Below, in pieces: positions 33,057 to 45,300 of a stretch of 64,000 nucleotides of DNA. The translations under genes were made by a program, and so were the position numbers. How positions within the stretch are numbered: the first letter of the stretch is position 1; every line of letters begins with the position of its first letter. The notes under the pieces were generated by a model. It was not told where the DNA came from and ran no database searches. It worked only from the letters and a program-made list of their open reading frames with translations. The stretch spans positions 248,001 through 312,000 of the forward strand of contig WNYE01000012.1 of assembly GCA_021396245.1 (NCBI GenBank), read 5' to 3'. Source of the stretch: Sporothrix humicola. Taxonomy: Eukaryota; Ascomycota; Sordariomycetes; Ophiostomatales; Ophiostomataceae.

Positions 33057-33202
33057 GTACGCGACGACCTCGACCAGCAATCGAAGCACCGCATTTTTTG
33101 CTGCTTCTCGTCACCGGCCGCACTCAGGTTCGCAAAGCTCTCGCGTTCGTCCTTCTCTCCTTCTTGTTTTGAAAAACGCGCTCTTTACTAATTCTTTTGC
33201 AG
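33057..33202 (+). other. Candidate 5' UTR intron of the RCO1-like gene
   Basis: A GTACGC donor at 33057 and a TACTAATTCTTTTGCAG branch point plus acceptor ending at 33202 would define a 146-base intron in the leader, about 530 bases before the ATG at 33734. The acceptor half is strong and the donor choice is less certain. Confidence 0.4.
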
Positions 33203-33733
33203 ACATTGCCGAATCAAGCAGGAGCGGCCAGCAAAGATCGGCCGCCGCGTCAAGCTGCAAAGAGGGAAGGAGCTCCCAACGCACATCCCTTATTTTTTTT
33301 GCTCGCTCCCACAACAACCACAGCAATTCGATTTTTTACCACCACCACCAACTTCGCTCGGGACGACAATACACAGCGGTACTTTTCTACCTTGCTTTGT
33401 ATTTGTGCCCGTGGCCCGATCTGGCCCTGCGTTATCTGGTCCAATCCTGTTGCCGGCCGCAGAAGTCCAAAAAAATCAAACACTCATATTCCAAGCCAGC
33501 GTCCAGAACGCCAGTTCCTACTCGACATCTCGCAAGTCACCAAGCCTTGACTACGACTGTCCGATCGAACGACACTGGTCTGGATCGGTCAAGCTGTTCC
33601 TTCGGGTTAGGGACACATTTGGGGGTGGCGTGCGAGGAGGACATTTATAGAAGCTGCGGAGGACCAACAGAGGTCGAGGAAAGGCGTTGGACACGAGTCT
33701 CGCGTCTCCTTTCCTGGCGACATCTGACCGACA

Positions 33734-36700
33734 ATGCCACCAGGCGCCCCCGCGAGTACTAGGGCGACACGCTCGCGTTTTTCAAGTCCGCTGCATAGCG
33801 GAGCTCCTGCAGCAGCAGATGCCCCGACAAGCGGCGGGAGCAGCAATGCTCGCCAGACAGGCAGTGCGAGCACGCCACGATCACGAAATACCGCAAGCAG
33901 CAGCCGAGATGCCGGCCTGAACGCCCAAAAGGATTATATGGCCCGTTGGCTAGAACCGCCTGTGCAAAGCAAGTCCAGTTTCGAGGAGGCTGGATTTCAA
34001 CGCCACGGCGTGTTTGAAGGCATGGCACCTCTCGGCACGCTTCCAAAAGCTGTTAATGTGGCCAAGCGAATCAGTGGCCTGCCTGAGGAGAAGATGTTCC
34101 ACGAAGCATCACCTCAGAGCCGCCAAGTTGCGAAGCAGCAGCAAAAACGCAAGGAGCTTCCAGGGCAGCCGAGTCGGCGTGCTGAACAGCAGCGGCAATC
34201 GGCCGACATTGCTGACGATGTTGCTGACGATGTTAACGCCGTCCCTGAGGAGCCGCCATCCGAGCAGGTCGAGCCCCAAGAGCAAAAGCCGACCGAGGAC
34301 GCAAAGCCGCAGCAACAGACGCCTTCAGCTCTGAATTCTAAGAAAATCATTCTGAAGCGCCCAAGCGCTGCCAAGCACGTCCCAACACGCATCGTCGTGG
34401 GGCCTAAGCGGTCAACACGAGCAGCTGCCGAAGCTGAGGCCGAGGCAGCAAGTTCTGCAACAGAGGACGCGAAGAAGGAGTCTGGACCAAACACGCCAAC
34501 TTCACCCATCACGCCGACCACGCCAAGCACACGGCGAAGCATTATTTTCCGGCCTGCGCCCAGCAGCTCAAAACGCCAACCACGTGCTTCTGCTAGACAG
34601 CAAGAAAAACAGCGACAGAAGAGCCAGGAGGCCATGGAAGAGGAGGCAGATGACGCCGACCAGAGCGATCAGGAGACTGGAGGAGGTCTGGAAACTGTAC
34701 CCACCACAATCAACGTTGACCCACACAAGCCTGTTGCTGTCGATGAGGCTGCCGACCCCGAGAATGAGAAGCCGGTCCTTCAGAAGCCAAAGACTGGGAA
34801 ACGGCCCGTTGGCAGACCGAAGTCCAGGAGATCTCTTGCTGCGGAGCAAAAGGCTCTGAAGGAGAAGGAGAAAGAGCAGGCTGAGGCTGAGGCTGAGGCT
34901 GAGGCCGAGGCCGAGCGGATTGTCGCCGCCGAAGCTGAGGCACAGATTGAGGCAGAAGCGCCGTCTTCAACGATGCTCGCACCTCCGTCCGCTCCCACTG
35001 CCCTAGAACGACCTGGCCGCGTCAATATCGATGAGACGGATGAGGAAATTCGCGACTCGGACGGCGACTCGTTTGATTCTCAGGCCGAGGATGGCGACGG
35101 GTATGGTGGCAGACTTGACGGATTTGACTCGAGCTCCCTTCCGTTGAAGACGCCGTACGGATTTCATCGTCCTCGTTCAGACAGCAACGCGACGGAAGTC
35201 AATAGGGAGGTCACCGATAAGGTCGTGGACCTTGCTGTTCAGGAGGCTGTGCGCCACTACCGATATCCCACGGCGTGGGCCCTCCGGACTTTGTATGATG
35301 AGCAGGCCAGAGACCAGTCGTTCTTGACTATGGTGGAGGATGTGTTCCAGCAGACTGCGAGCGCCGAAACGATCAGCGCCTTTGCGCGTATGGTGCACGA
35401 GAAGAAGAAGGAAGGCAGGAAAGACAAGAAGGCGTGCAACTACTTTGTTCCGCCGGGCACAGACAACGACGCCGCCATGCACCAGCCTATTCCTGCCCCT
35501 TACGGCGACCTCATCACCATGAAATTCCCGCAGTTTACGACTGACAAATCTGGCAACATTGCCGATAAGGAGGCAGACGATACTCACCATGCGAGAAAGA
35601 GAGTGAAACTGACGGACGACGACAGCGAGCAAATGCAATCCGCGACACCTCCAGCGCCAGTTGCAATGCACACATTTGCTCCTCCACCGACATTTGTGTC
35701 CGTGGATGCTGGAAACCGTGAGACGGACCACTCCAACTCTACGTCAAGAAAGGGCAGTGTTAAGGCCACCACACCCTTCGAAGCATCAAAGCCAGCGAGA
35801 ACACCAGTGCCGTCGTCTGCGCCGCCAAAAACACCCACAAAGGCCGGCCGCCGGCCACCTGGCAGACCCTTGGGCAGCAAGAATAAAACCCTTGCAGAAA
35901 AGGCGGCCATCCTGCAGCGGAAGCAATCACTTTCTGGTCCTACGTCTGCTGCTGCGCAAGGCGATGATGATGCTGTCATGGCCACTCCTCCGCCAGCTAC
36001 TGAAGGCAACAATGATGCTGTTGTTCTGTCTACTCCTCAGACAGGTCGTCGCCATATCCGGGCAGACTCTGCAGCCTCGACTCTCTCCCCGGCTTTGTCT
36101 CTGTCGCCGCCTAGCAGGCTGTCACGGCGCCGCGAAGTCGACGAAGCTAGTGACAAGGACGACGACCTGGTCATGCAAGATGCCTCAGGTAACGCCATTA
36201 CCAGTATTGGCTGGACGGCAGACACTGTGAAACGCACGACGGAAAAGGACGATGCCCACGGGGTTGAAAAAGAGGGCGGCAGCGTGAATGACGATTCCAA
36301 GGCATCATTGTCTTCTCAGCAGAGCAGCAAGCGAGGTGGAGGGGATGGTGCTGATCGCCGTCGTGGAGGACCGGGATCAGGCAGAGGTGGGAGGAGGCGA
36401 GGCGCTGGCCGCCCCCCTAAGAACCGCACACTCACTGGCGTGCCTCCAGCTCCCAAATCCTCTCCCGCAACCAAAACACAGGCCCCAGAGCAGCCCACGC
36501 CAACGCCAGCGCCAGCACCAGAAATCGCCCAGCAGCCAATAGCGACCCGAAATAGGTCGTCTGCAAAAAAGTCACCAACACCCACACCCGCGTTAATTTC
36601 TCCGTTGTCTTCATCTTCACAAACACAATCTCACACTCACACTCACACCACGGGTTCACAAAACAAAACCCACAACAACCTACCCAAACGGTCTTCAGCT

Positions 36701-39700
36701 GCAGCAGCTGCAGCGGCCATTTCTGCTTCAGCAAAAGACGAAATGCCCGCTGCTGTTGAGGACAATATTTCTGTGCGATCAGTTTCTGTCGCAAAACGCG
36801 CACAAAATGGCACTGGCAAGAGCAGAAGCAGCACTGCGGCTCTGCCATCGCCAGCATTCAACGGAACCGATACCGCTCCCAAGTCTCTTGGTAAGAGCGA
36901 GTCGGATGAGGCTGGTGAGGAGCGTTTGTCTCGACTGCGACGCGAGGCGCGCGGCGTGACGAACATCGTCTCGAATGCTCCTGAGAGCTTCACACGCGGC
37001 GACGCAGCTCAACCGCCAGCGGGTGCGGCCACCTCTTCTGAGCGGCCTGCATCAGCTTCAAGAAGCAGACGGGGCTCAGTTCCCGACACTTCCAGTCGCC
37101 AGCCAGTGTTGGAGACGCCACAGCCCCAGCGACAGCGCCAGCTGCGTGCGTCGACAACGGCGACACGCACAACGCGGTCTGCACGCAAGCGCGCATTCGA
37201 TGAGGTCGACGACGACCTCTCACCAAGAAGCGGCAGCTTCCCTGCGGACGATATGCCGTCGACGCGACTGCAGACGCCCGTGCCGACGCAGCAAGTTGCC
37301 GCGGCAAATGCGTCAAATGCGAACTCGCGCGCCGGCACGCCTGGACCCAAGTCCAAGAAGCCGCGCGTTGGGCTCCGCGTGAAATCTTCGTGAGTATCTT
37401 GTTCCCCGTCTTTCCAAGTCCATTTTGATGGGTTTTGGGGTGTGCGCTGTCTCTGTTTCATCAGTTGTCGCCTCGGACGTCTCACCCGTGATGAGGGTGG
37501 CGATGAGCTGGGGGAAGGGCAAGAAACTGGGCGCAGCGCGCGTCTCACGCTCGGATCTGGACAGCGCAGCATCGCCGACCTCATTAATTCTTCATCATGA
37601 TGAGCGATGCCAGCTGTTTATGGTCATATTTCTTGTCTTCGCGCAGATGGGATCCTTTGCTAACGACTCTTTCCAGGCCTGTGAAGAAGAAGACTGGCAC
37701 CTCTGCTGGCCTGCCTCGCGCCAGCGGAGAACGCAGCAGTCCCGTGGCAAATGGCGCACCAAATAGCCAGGTACGTAATCTATGCTCGCAAATGCTTGCA
37801 TCGTGTCTACGATTGTTTTTGCATCTTGTTTTGTGGTTTTCCTCTCGTTATTCATTTCATCGCCCTCCTATTGTTTTCCCCTGCTGTTGCCCGCCCTTTT
37901 TTTTGCGGCCCTGTCTCCCTTACTACAATCGCCCCGTTTTTGCTTTCATTTCCACCCTGTCTACCGCCTAGGCCTAATTTTGTCGGGCTTACGGCCAAAC
38001 GCGTCTTCTGTTTCATGCCCACTGATTGGGGGCCCCACTGTTGCGCTCAACACCTTTTGCTATGTGCGGTTCTGTCTGTCTGTTTCTCTCACGCCCGGTT
38101 TTTATTCACTTGCCCGATGGTTGGCTGGGAGTTCATCCCCGGGAACGTGAGAGAGGGAGCACAGAGGGGATAGAGCCAGGCAGGCAAAAGGGCAATTCAG
38201 CAGCAATGCGCAGTATTCTCTGTCTTTTCTGCTCTTTTGCTTTTCTGCTCTTTTGCTCTTTTTTGTTTTGTTTTGCCGGGAAACCTTGGCAGCTTTTTGC
38301 CTGACCATCGTCTCCCATACTGCCTTTTTGCTTTCATCCTTTTTTTGCATCCTTACGTCCCCCTATTATAGCATCCCGACCCCTGGCAGTGCCTGCGGGT
38401 GTCTGATCGCCCCTTTATCTGCCACGACCTTCTACCTCTTTCCCGGTAGCCTGGGGCCAAGAACGAGAGAAACGCGGGAACCAAAGAAACTAGACAGATC
38501 GTTTTTGCTGACACATGTTTGTTCCTCTTCTCCAGGACGACAATGACGACTATTGCGCGTCATGCGGTGGGAGTGGTGACTTGGTATGTTGCGATGGATG
38601 CACACGCTCGTTCCATTTCAACTGCGTGGACCCGCCTGTGCACGAGGATCGTGACCTCCCTGACGAGTGGTTCTGCAATGTGTGCATCGGGCGTCGCAAC
38701 CCGGCGGCCCTTGCGCGCTACACAGGCATCTTTGGAGCCCTTCTCAACATTATGGAAAAGAGAAATTCCAGTGCCTTCAGCCTGCCAAGCGAGACCCGTG
38801 GCTATTTTGAAGGCGTCAAGACGGGCGCCGACGGCGAGTACGAGGATATCGTAGTGACTGGCACCAGCCGGACAAGGTTTGTTGATTCCTTGATATCATT
38901 TATCGCCACTACAGTTGATTGTGGCTCCTTACTAACCTCCATTGCAGGAAACGTGGCTACGATGAGGCGCCAGACTTCTTCAGGATCCGTGATAATGACG
39001 GCAACCCTGTCCTCTGCCACACATGCAATCGCTCAGCCGAAGACAATCGGCCAATCATCCCCTGCGCTTACTGCGGCTTGTGGTGGCACATTGACTGCCT
39101 GGACCCGCCCATGGCAAACCCGCCCGTGCTTCGGAACTGGCGTTGTCCTGCTCATACAGACGACATTCTGGCCAAGTTGCCGAACCAGCTCGGCCCTGCA
39201 CACCGCTTCCGCAAGATCAAGGGCGCTCCTGCGATCCGGCCCGCGTACTCGCGTGGCATGATCAACAATGGCTTCATCGAGTTCACCTCAGACGATGACA
39301 GCGACAACAACAGCGGGTGGAAGGACTGGCAGTCGTTTGGCCGCGTGCAGCGCATCAGCGCACGGGGCGTGGAACTTGATTTCCTGCAGGAGATCCGCAG
39401 AGAGCAGAACCCAGGCAAACGGCGACGCGAGCGCATGCAACGCAACCAGCAACGTCCCGAGTTCCGGCAGGATGACGAGACGCCCGCCAGAGCAGCAGAG
39501 CCAGTTGCTGTTCAGCCCGCGCACAGCCACGATGTCCTTCTGGACCGCCGGTTCATCGACGAGGCCCAGGCTGCCCACGGCCTTTCTGCCCTTTGCACGG
39601 CCGGCGAGATGCAGGACCGCAGCGGCGAGTTGATCAACGCTCTTTTGTCCCAGGCCGATGCGCCTATGGTGGCCATGATGGCACAGGGCAACGCTCTCAA

Positions 39701-40541
39701 CATTGAGGCTGGCACTGCTCTGACACAGGCAGATTTGGCTGCTTTGCACGCGATGCGGGCGCGGATCGATATGTTGCTTTCCAGCCCTCAACTCGCCGTC
39801 TCTCAAGTGCAGCCGAAGGAGGAACAGACCGCCGAGGCCCAGCAGAGCATTGTCTCGGAAATCCCAGAGTCCAACGCAACGGTGGCCTCGGAGGCTCCTG
39901 AAGTTACAATGCAGGATGCAGCCGATGGCGAAGAAGAGCACAATGAGGCAGTTCCTGAAACCAACGAAGTCATGAGCCTCGTATCGGACAATGGCGAGAA
40001 TGAGGACGAGGACCCGCCGACAATCACGACACCGCTCAACGCATCCGAAGAGGAGCCCGGTTCCGCAGTCTGGCCGGTCGATCATAGCGTTAGCGACCCC
40101 GGCAGCGCGAACGGCGCCCTTCCAGCATCCGCCAAGGCTGATCTTGCAGAGGGTGAACTCGATGGCTTCCGCCTCTGTGACCACAACGCCGCCAAAGGGC
40201 CACCCGCGAGCGATTCCGTGCCGGAGCCTGCGCCCGAGAAGCCCGCCGAGGCAGTTGAGATCCCAACCGAAACGGCAGACGACGCTAAGAATGACGAAGG
40301 CCACACCGGCGACACTACGATTAAGGACGATAGCCACACCGGTGATTCGACGATTAAGGATATTTCGTCGCCGCTGGCTCCCGCCCCAGCATCTTCGGAG
40401 ACGGCAGTTGGTGAAGAGGACAACAACAAGGAGAACGAGACAATCTCCGCGCAGCTTGACAAGCGAAGCGAGCAGCCAGAAGCAGCCCTGGAGACCTCCG
40501 AGACCCAGCCTGCTGAAGCAAACGAATCCGCTGAAAAGTGA
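33734..40541 (+). CDS. RCO1: RCO1-like double PHD-finger chromatin protein (Rpd3S deacetylase subunit type)
   Basis: Four exons (33734-37389, 37677-37770, 38536-38876, 38948-40541) encode about 1,894 residues with phase kept throughout. The first 1,250 residues are mostly disordered and rich in Ala, Pro, Ser, Glu and Lys. They contain three AT-hook-like motifs (KRPVGRPKSRR, GRRPPGRPLGSKNK, GAGRPPKNR) and one short ordered block near the middle (AVRHYRYPTAWALRTLYDEQ). The first PHD finger starts at about Cys1257 (CASCGGSGDLVCCDGCTRSF then C-V-D-P-P and CNVC). The second starts at about Cys1387 (CHTCNRSAEDNRPIIPCAYC then WWHIDCLDPP). The spacing of two PHD fingers separated by a Sin3-interaction-like region matches Rco1, which directs the Rpd3S histone deacetylase to transcribed chromatin. 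The C-terminal about 350 residues are acidic and low-complexity. Intron 2 is unusually long (765 bases). Identity as Rco1 rather than another PHD factor is inferred from PHD arrangement. Confidence 0.85.
34883..34912 (+). repeat. In-frame GAGGCY hexanucleotide repeat (Glu-Ala)5
   Basis: Five tandem GAGGCT/GAGGCC units inside exon 1 of the RCO1-like gene encode alternating Glu-Ala, in a longer acidic helix-prone stretch that begins with EKEKEQ. Confidence 0.8.
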
Positions 40542-42363
40542 AAGTAACAAGCATGACCAGGACATTACTTGACATGGAATTGCGGTAAACACGAAACACA
40601 ATAACGAAGCAAAAACTGGATTGCTTCCAATACCTATCAATCACACAACCTATCCGCCATTTCCGACCCATACACACGCACAACCTACTCTACCTATCTT
40701 TCTTTTTTTGTGTTACAACATTGCGTTTCTTTTTTGGGCGTCTTTGGGCAGGCATATATCTTTTTGTTTCCTTTCTTTTTCTGTTTCAATCTCTCCCTCA
40801 AATGGGCAAGGGAAGGCGGGTTTTCAACGCATTTGCTCCTTTTTTTTCTTCTTTTTTTTTTGTTCTTTGGGAGGAACATTTGCGAACCTTTTGCTACAAT
40901 ACAACCTTTTAACTTGATACAATAGTGCAGCAGCACAAATTACTCTTTACCACTATCTAACAATCTTTGTTTCTTTACTTTTTTTCCTTTCTATTTCTTT
41001 TGTTTATATTTTGGGAGCACCGTCTGGACCTTTGGACTTTGGGCAAAGGAGAGGAGGAGGGGGGCATCGAAGGATGATAAGGGCAGATCAGATCGAAGAG
41101 GGGGGCACAAAGGCTGAAAGGGCCAGAAAAAGCATGTTTGTCTAGGACTCAACAAAACCGTTGGTTCATGCTCTAGCAAAAAAGCGCCTTTACCCCGCGG
41201 AAGAACGAGAAAGCACTTTTTTTACTTTACAAGTTTGGCATAGAAGAGAGAGAGAAATGCTGTTAAATTATGGGAGCAAAAGGCAGGAGTTAGGGGCGAC
41301 TCTACACTCTTATCATTTCGTTTCCTTCTTTTCACGTATTTGCAGTGTACACAAGACACTCAGCTAGCACAATACAATGCAAAAAAGAAGATTGCACATC
41401 ATACCCAAAGCAACACCTGCACTCGGCTGATTTGAAAAGGACTCTATACTATAGCTTCTGTGCTCCGTGTTCCGTAGTATGTATTACGACGTACAAATAC
41501 AATATCTTCAACGTAACGTGGACCTGCGGTTGGATAAAATCAATGACATATCGCTCGTGGACTTTTGTGTTTTGTTCTGCCTTTTGTAGAAAAGTAACGT
41601 GATTTTGGTGTTTCCGCCCTCGGCTACGTCACGCGACTCGGCTAACTAGTGGTGAAATTCAATTGATATGGAGAACACAATATACACAATAAACACAATA
41701 AACACTATCCACATTCCATTTTTCTATCTATGGTAAATTCAAAAGCTCACGCAAGCAGCTTCCGACAGTGATCCCAACACTTGGGTCAAAGAAGTCGGAT
41801 GAAAAAGCCCGTCGCATGGAGATAGGAGACCAGGAGGGCAATAAGCAAGATCCCTCCTAGAAAAAAACGTGTCCTTCCGCCAAGCCTTCCTTCCCTTCCC
41901 GACCCTTCCGTTTCCACCTAAGAAGTAGATCCGACCAAAAAGAGAGAATAGAGAGCAAGAAAGATACAACACCAAGAAGGAAAAGAAGATAAAGTCAAGA
42001 AAGAGATGAAGTAGAAAAAAGGTTGTATAAGATTTTGACGTATAAAGTACAGACAGAGATCCAGTGGCTTCCCAAGAAAAAGAAAAGAGACAAGAGAACA
42101 AAAAAGAGAACAGACAACAAAATGAAAAAGCGTAGATGATAAAAGAGAAATGCGAAACAAAAAAGCTTCAGTCTAGTTTGGCAAAAAAGAGAAGTGGCAA
42201 ATTTTTGGTGTGTCTGTTTGAAATTTGAAAGAGCTTTAAAAGGTAAGTAGGCAAAAGTAAAAAGGAGAAGAAAGAATGACCCAAAAATATCCCAAACCAA
42301 GGCCCAAGAAAGAAAAAGATCATATAAAGAAGGGGAAATGAAAGAGAGATAGACAGAAAGAGA
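40542..42363. other. Convergent 3' region between the RCO1-like gene and the Pumilio gene
   Basis: A 1.8-kb interval between converging stops. About 40.68-40.87 kb is T-rich. Beside 42363 the + strand is A/G-rich. Both ends should be 3' UTRs. Open frames are homopolymer-driven and not gene-like. No RNA gene is recognised. Confidence 0.6.
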
Positions 42364-45300
42364 TCAGTGGAACTGGCGAGGGCTGATGTCGCGGTTCGGG
42401 TTGCGTCCCGGACGTCCGCCGCCGCCGCGTCTGCCGTTGCCACCCGCGCCGCCCATCTGATCAGGCATAAACGGCGGCGGCGGGCCACCGTATCCACCAT
42501 AGGGCGTCCCCATGTTGTACCCTGGAGGCACAAAGGGTGCTTGGCCAGCCAAGCCGCCAATGGGAGGAGGCTGAACGGCACCGCTGCCATTCTGCATACC
42601 GGCATTGCGGTACGCGTCAACCGGCGGCGGTCCGCCCGATCCGTTAAAGTTGTTGAAGCCAGCCTGCATCGGAGGAGGGTAGTAGCCGCCGCCCACGTTC
42701 GGGTTGCCGCCGCGGCCACCGCCCATCATGTTCTGCTGGTACGGCATCTGCTGAACGCCCATCGGCGGGCCGCCCTGGCCCTGGATGCCATACATCGGGG
42801 CGGGGCCACCGTTGTAGGGGCCAAAGGAAGGCGCCTGCATACCAGAGTCTCCGACAGGGCCGTTGTCCCCACGCTGCATGCCGTAGCCAGAATCAAAGCC
42901 GGTTGGGTTAGGCGAGGCGTTAAAGTACTGGCCGGCTCCGCCGTTGTTGAAGGGTGCCTGGTTGGAGTGCGGCGGCGTGCGCTGCTGCTGCTGCTGTTGT
43001 GAGCCACCCTGCTGGTGGTGGGAGTGCGACTGCTGTTGCTGGTGCTGGTGGCTGCCGCTCTGCTGGCCGTGGTGGTTCTGGTGCTGGTGGCCGTTGGCCT
43101 GTCTCGACGAGGGCCGCTTCTCGTTGTTGGAGCTGTGGTCGCGATCGCGGGATCCCCTGTGATCGTTGTTGCCGCCACCGCCACTGCTGTTTCTCGTCGA
43201 CAGTCCGACCTCGTCCATCAGGCGCTTATAACCCTGGGACGGCTGGGCCTTGATGCGAACCAGAACATTCTTGACGCTCTCCACAATCTGGCCACGGAAA
43301 GACTCTTCAAAGAAGGGCGTCGTGATCACCTTATAGATCAGCGTCGACCCGCAAGCATTGTCGCTCAGAATGGCCTCGAGAACACAGTCGTTGGACGACG
43401 AGAAGAGGGCCTGGAGAATCGTGTCCCGAGCCTCGGGCTCCGTCTTCTGGTTCACAACCTTGAGCACCGTCAAGTAGGCAACCTTGTGCGTGCAGAGGTG
43501 GACAAGGTAGGGAACGAGTTGCGGTGCGAGCACAGTGCGTCTCTGCGGGAAAGTGCACGTATCCAGGAACCAGGTTAACAGCAAGGCGCCGTTGGCATTG
43601 GTGGCAAGCTGGACGCTGTTCAGGGCAATCACCGCAGCCAACATCCGCTGTTGGTCCTTGGTGGCGTGGTGGCTCTCCAAGCAAGCGCGCATAGCGCGAG
43701 CACCGAACCGGCCTTGGGCGATCTCCCAAAGGCGGCTGATCATCGTCTCAAAGATAAAGTTCGTGTATGGCGCGCCAAACTTGAGGCAGCCCTGGAGAAC
43801 GTAGTTGCCGTACTGGTCCAGGAACAGAGGCACAGTGTACGGGCGGACATTTTCGGCGATGAGAGCCATCTGGCGGGGCGTCTTGCAAACATCAATGATC
43901 TTTTGTGCGGCCCAGGTACCGTTCTTGTGGATACCAATCTCTGCAATATGCGGCGCGATTTCAGCCAGCATGTCGTCACGGAGGTCGTCCGAGCAGTGCT
44001 CAAAAAGCTTCTGCACGACCGTGTTGCCGAGGTAGTCGGACGAAAGCTCGGCGATCTCAGGCAGCATCTCAACAGCGATGCGCTCAATCTCCGCCTGCGA
44101 GTAGCTCTGGTTGTCGATGCGTTTCCGGATATCGCGCAGCTTGGGGGCGTCATAGACACGGGTGCTGGAAGGCTCCGGCACAGGCGGGATCTCATCGACA
44201 AATGTGGTGAACTGAACAGCTTCCTGGACGATGGAAGAAATGCGGTACGTGTCCTCGTCCGTAGCACCAAATTGGCCGACAATTCTCATGACGTCGTTGG
44301 AAATCTTGCTCAAAGCAGCAGGAGATGACACTGCAGGCGGAATCACGCTCGAACCAACACCAGCGGCAGCGCCGTCTGCAGCTGAGCCACCAGCTGCGGG
44401 GAACACTCCAGGCGTGGAAGAGCCACCAGTGGAGCCAGGTGCTGCAGACAACGACTTCCCTTCAGCAGCAAACGGATCGGGACTTGGCGACGGGAAGACA
44501 CCGTCGTGGCCAGGGGTGTTGGAAGAAGAGGGCGGCTTTGCAAAGTTGATGCGTACAGGACCAGCGCCAGGGAAGATTTCCTTTCCGTTTAGGCTCGCCT
44601 TGGCGGCGACGGCACTGTCGACACGCTCAAAGTTGACGAAGCCGCAGTTTTTCAGCGTCAGGACACGAGCCGACACAATGGGGCCATACGACTTGAACAT
44701 CTCAGTCAGGGTGGACGTGGTTGTGGAAGTTGGGATGCTACCCAGCCACAATGCACTCGTCGGACCCTCTAGACCAGGCTCGTCGGGGGACAGGAAGCCA
44801 CCTGCACCACCGGTAGTACCAGCAGCATTGTTATTGCGGCTGTTGGACCGGCCCAGACCCATGCCCGCCATGGCCGAAGCGATATCATCATCGAAATCCT
44901 TCTCTTCTGGCAGCTGGATGTCGGCAGCCGTCAAGCTGCTATCCAGGCGAGACGGGGTCGGGAAGTAGCCACGCAGGACACGCGCGCCGGGAGCGTCCAG
45001 AACACCTGCAGTTCTTGCACGGGGACGGCTGGCAGCTTGGCTGGCAAAGGCCTGCACGGCCAGGTTGTGGTTGTGGATCGCGGCGTTTGTTGCGTCGATC
45101 TGGCCCTGAAGAACGGCAGCATAGTCGGAGCCAAAGCCGGCCACACCGGTATCAAAGTCATCCTCATCGTCCTCGTCGGCATATTTGTCCTTGTTGTTAA
45201 CAGAGTAGGAACGGAATCGGCTGGAGCGCGAGAGGTCGGCAATGTTCGGCATGTACGGAGTGGCGAGAGTAGCGCGGGGCGGCTGTGGAGTCTCTACTAG

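Larger units (their letters stand above)
30953..33733. other. Intergenic region between the PA2G4-type gene and the RCO1-like gene
   Basis: A 2.8-kb region. The first about 150 bases should be the 3' UTR of the upstream gene. About 31.8-32.8 kb alternates purine-rich and pyrimidine-rich blocks. About 32.9-33.73 kb is the promoter and leader of the downstream gene, with a possible leader intron. No convincing gene or RNA is seen in the middle. Confidence 0.55.

Noticed and set aside
19869..40541. PDS5, SNF5 and RCO1-like genes close together as a chromatin gene cluster
   Set aside because: They are on different strands with separate promoters and intervening unrelated genes. Chance neighbourhood of housekeeping genes is the simpler reading.
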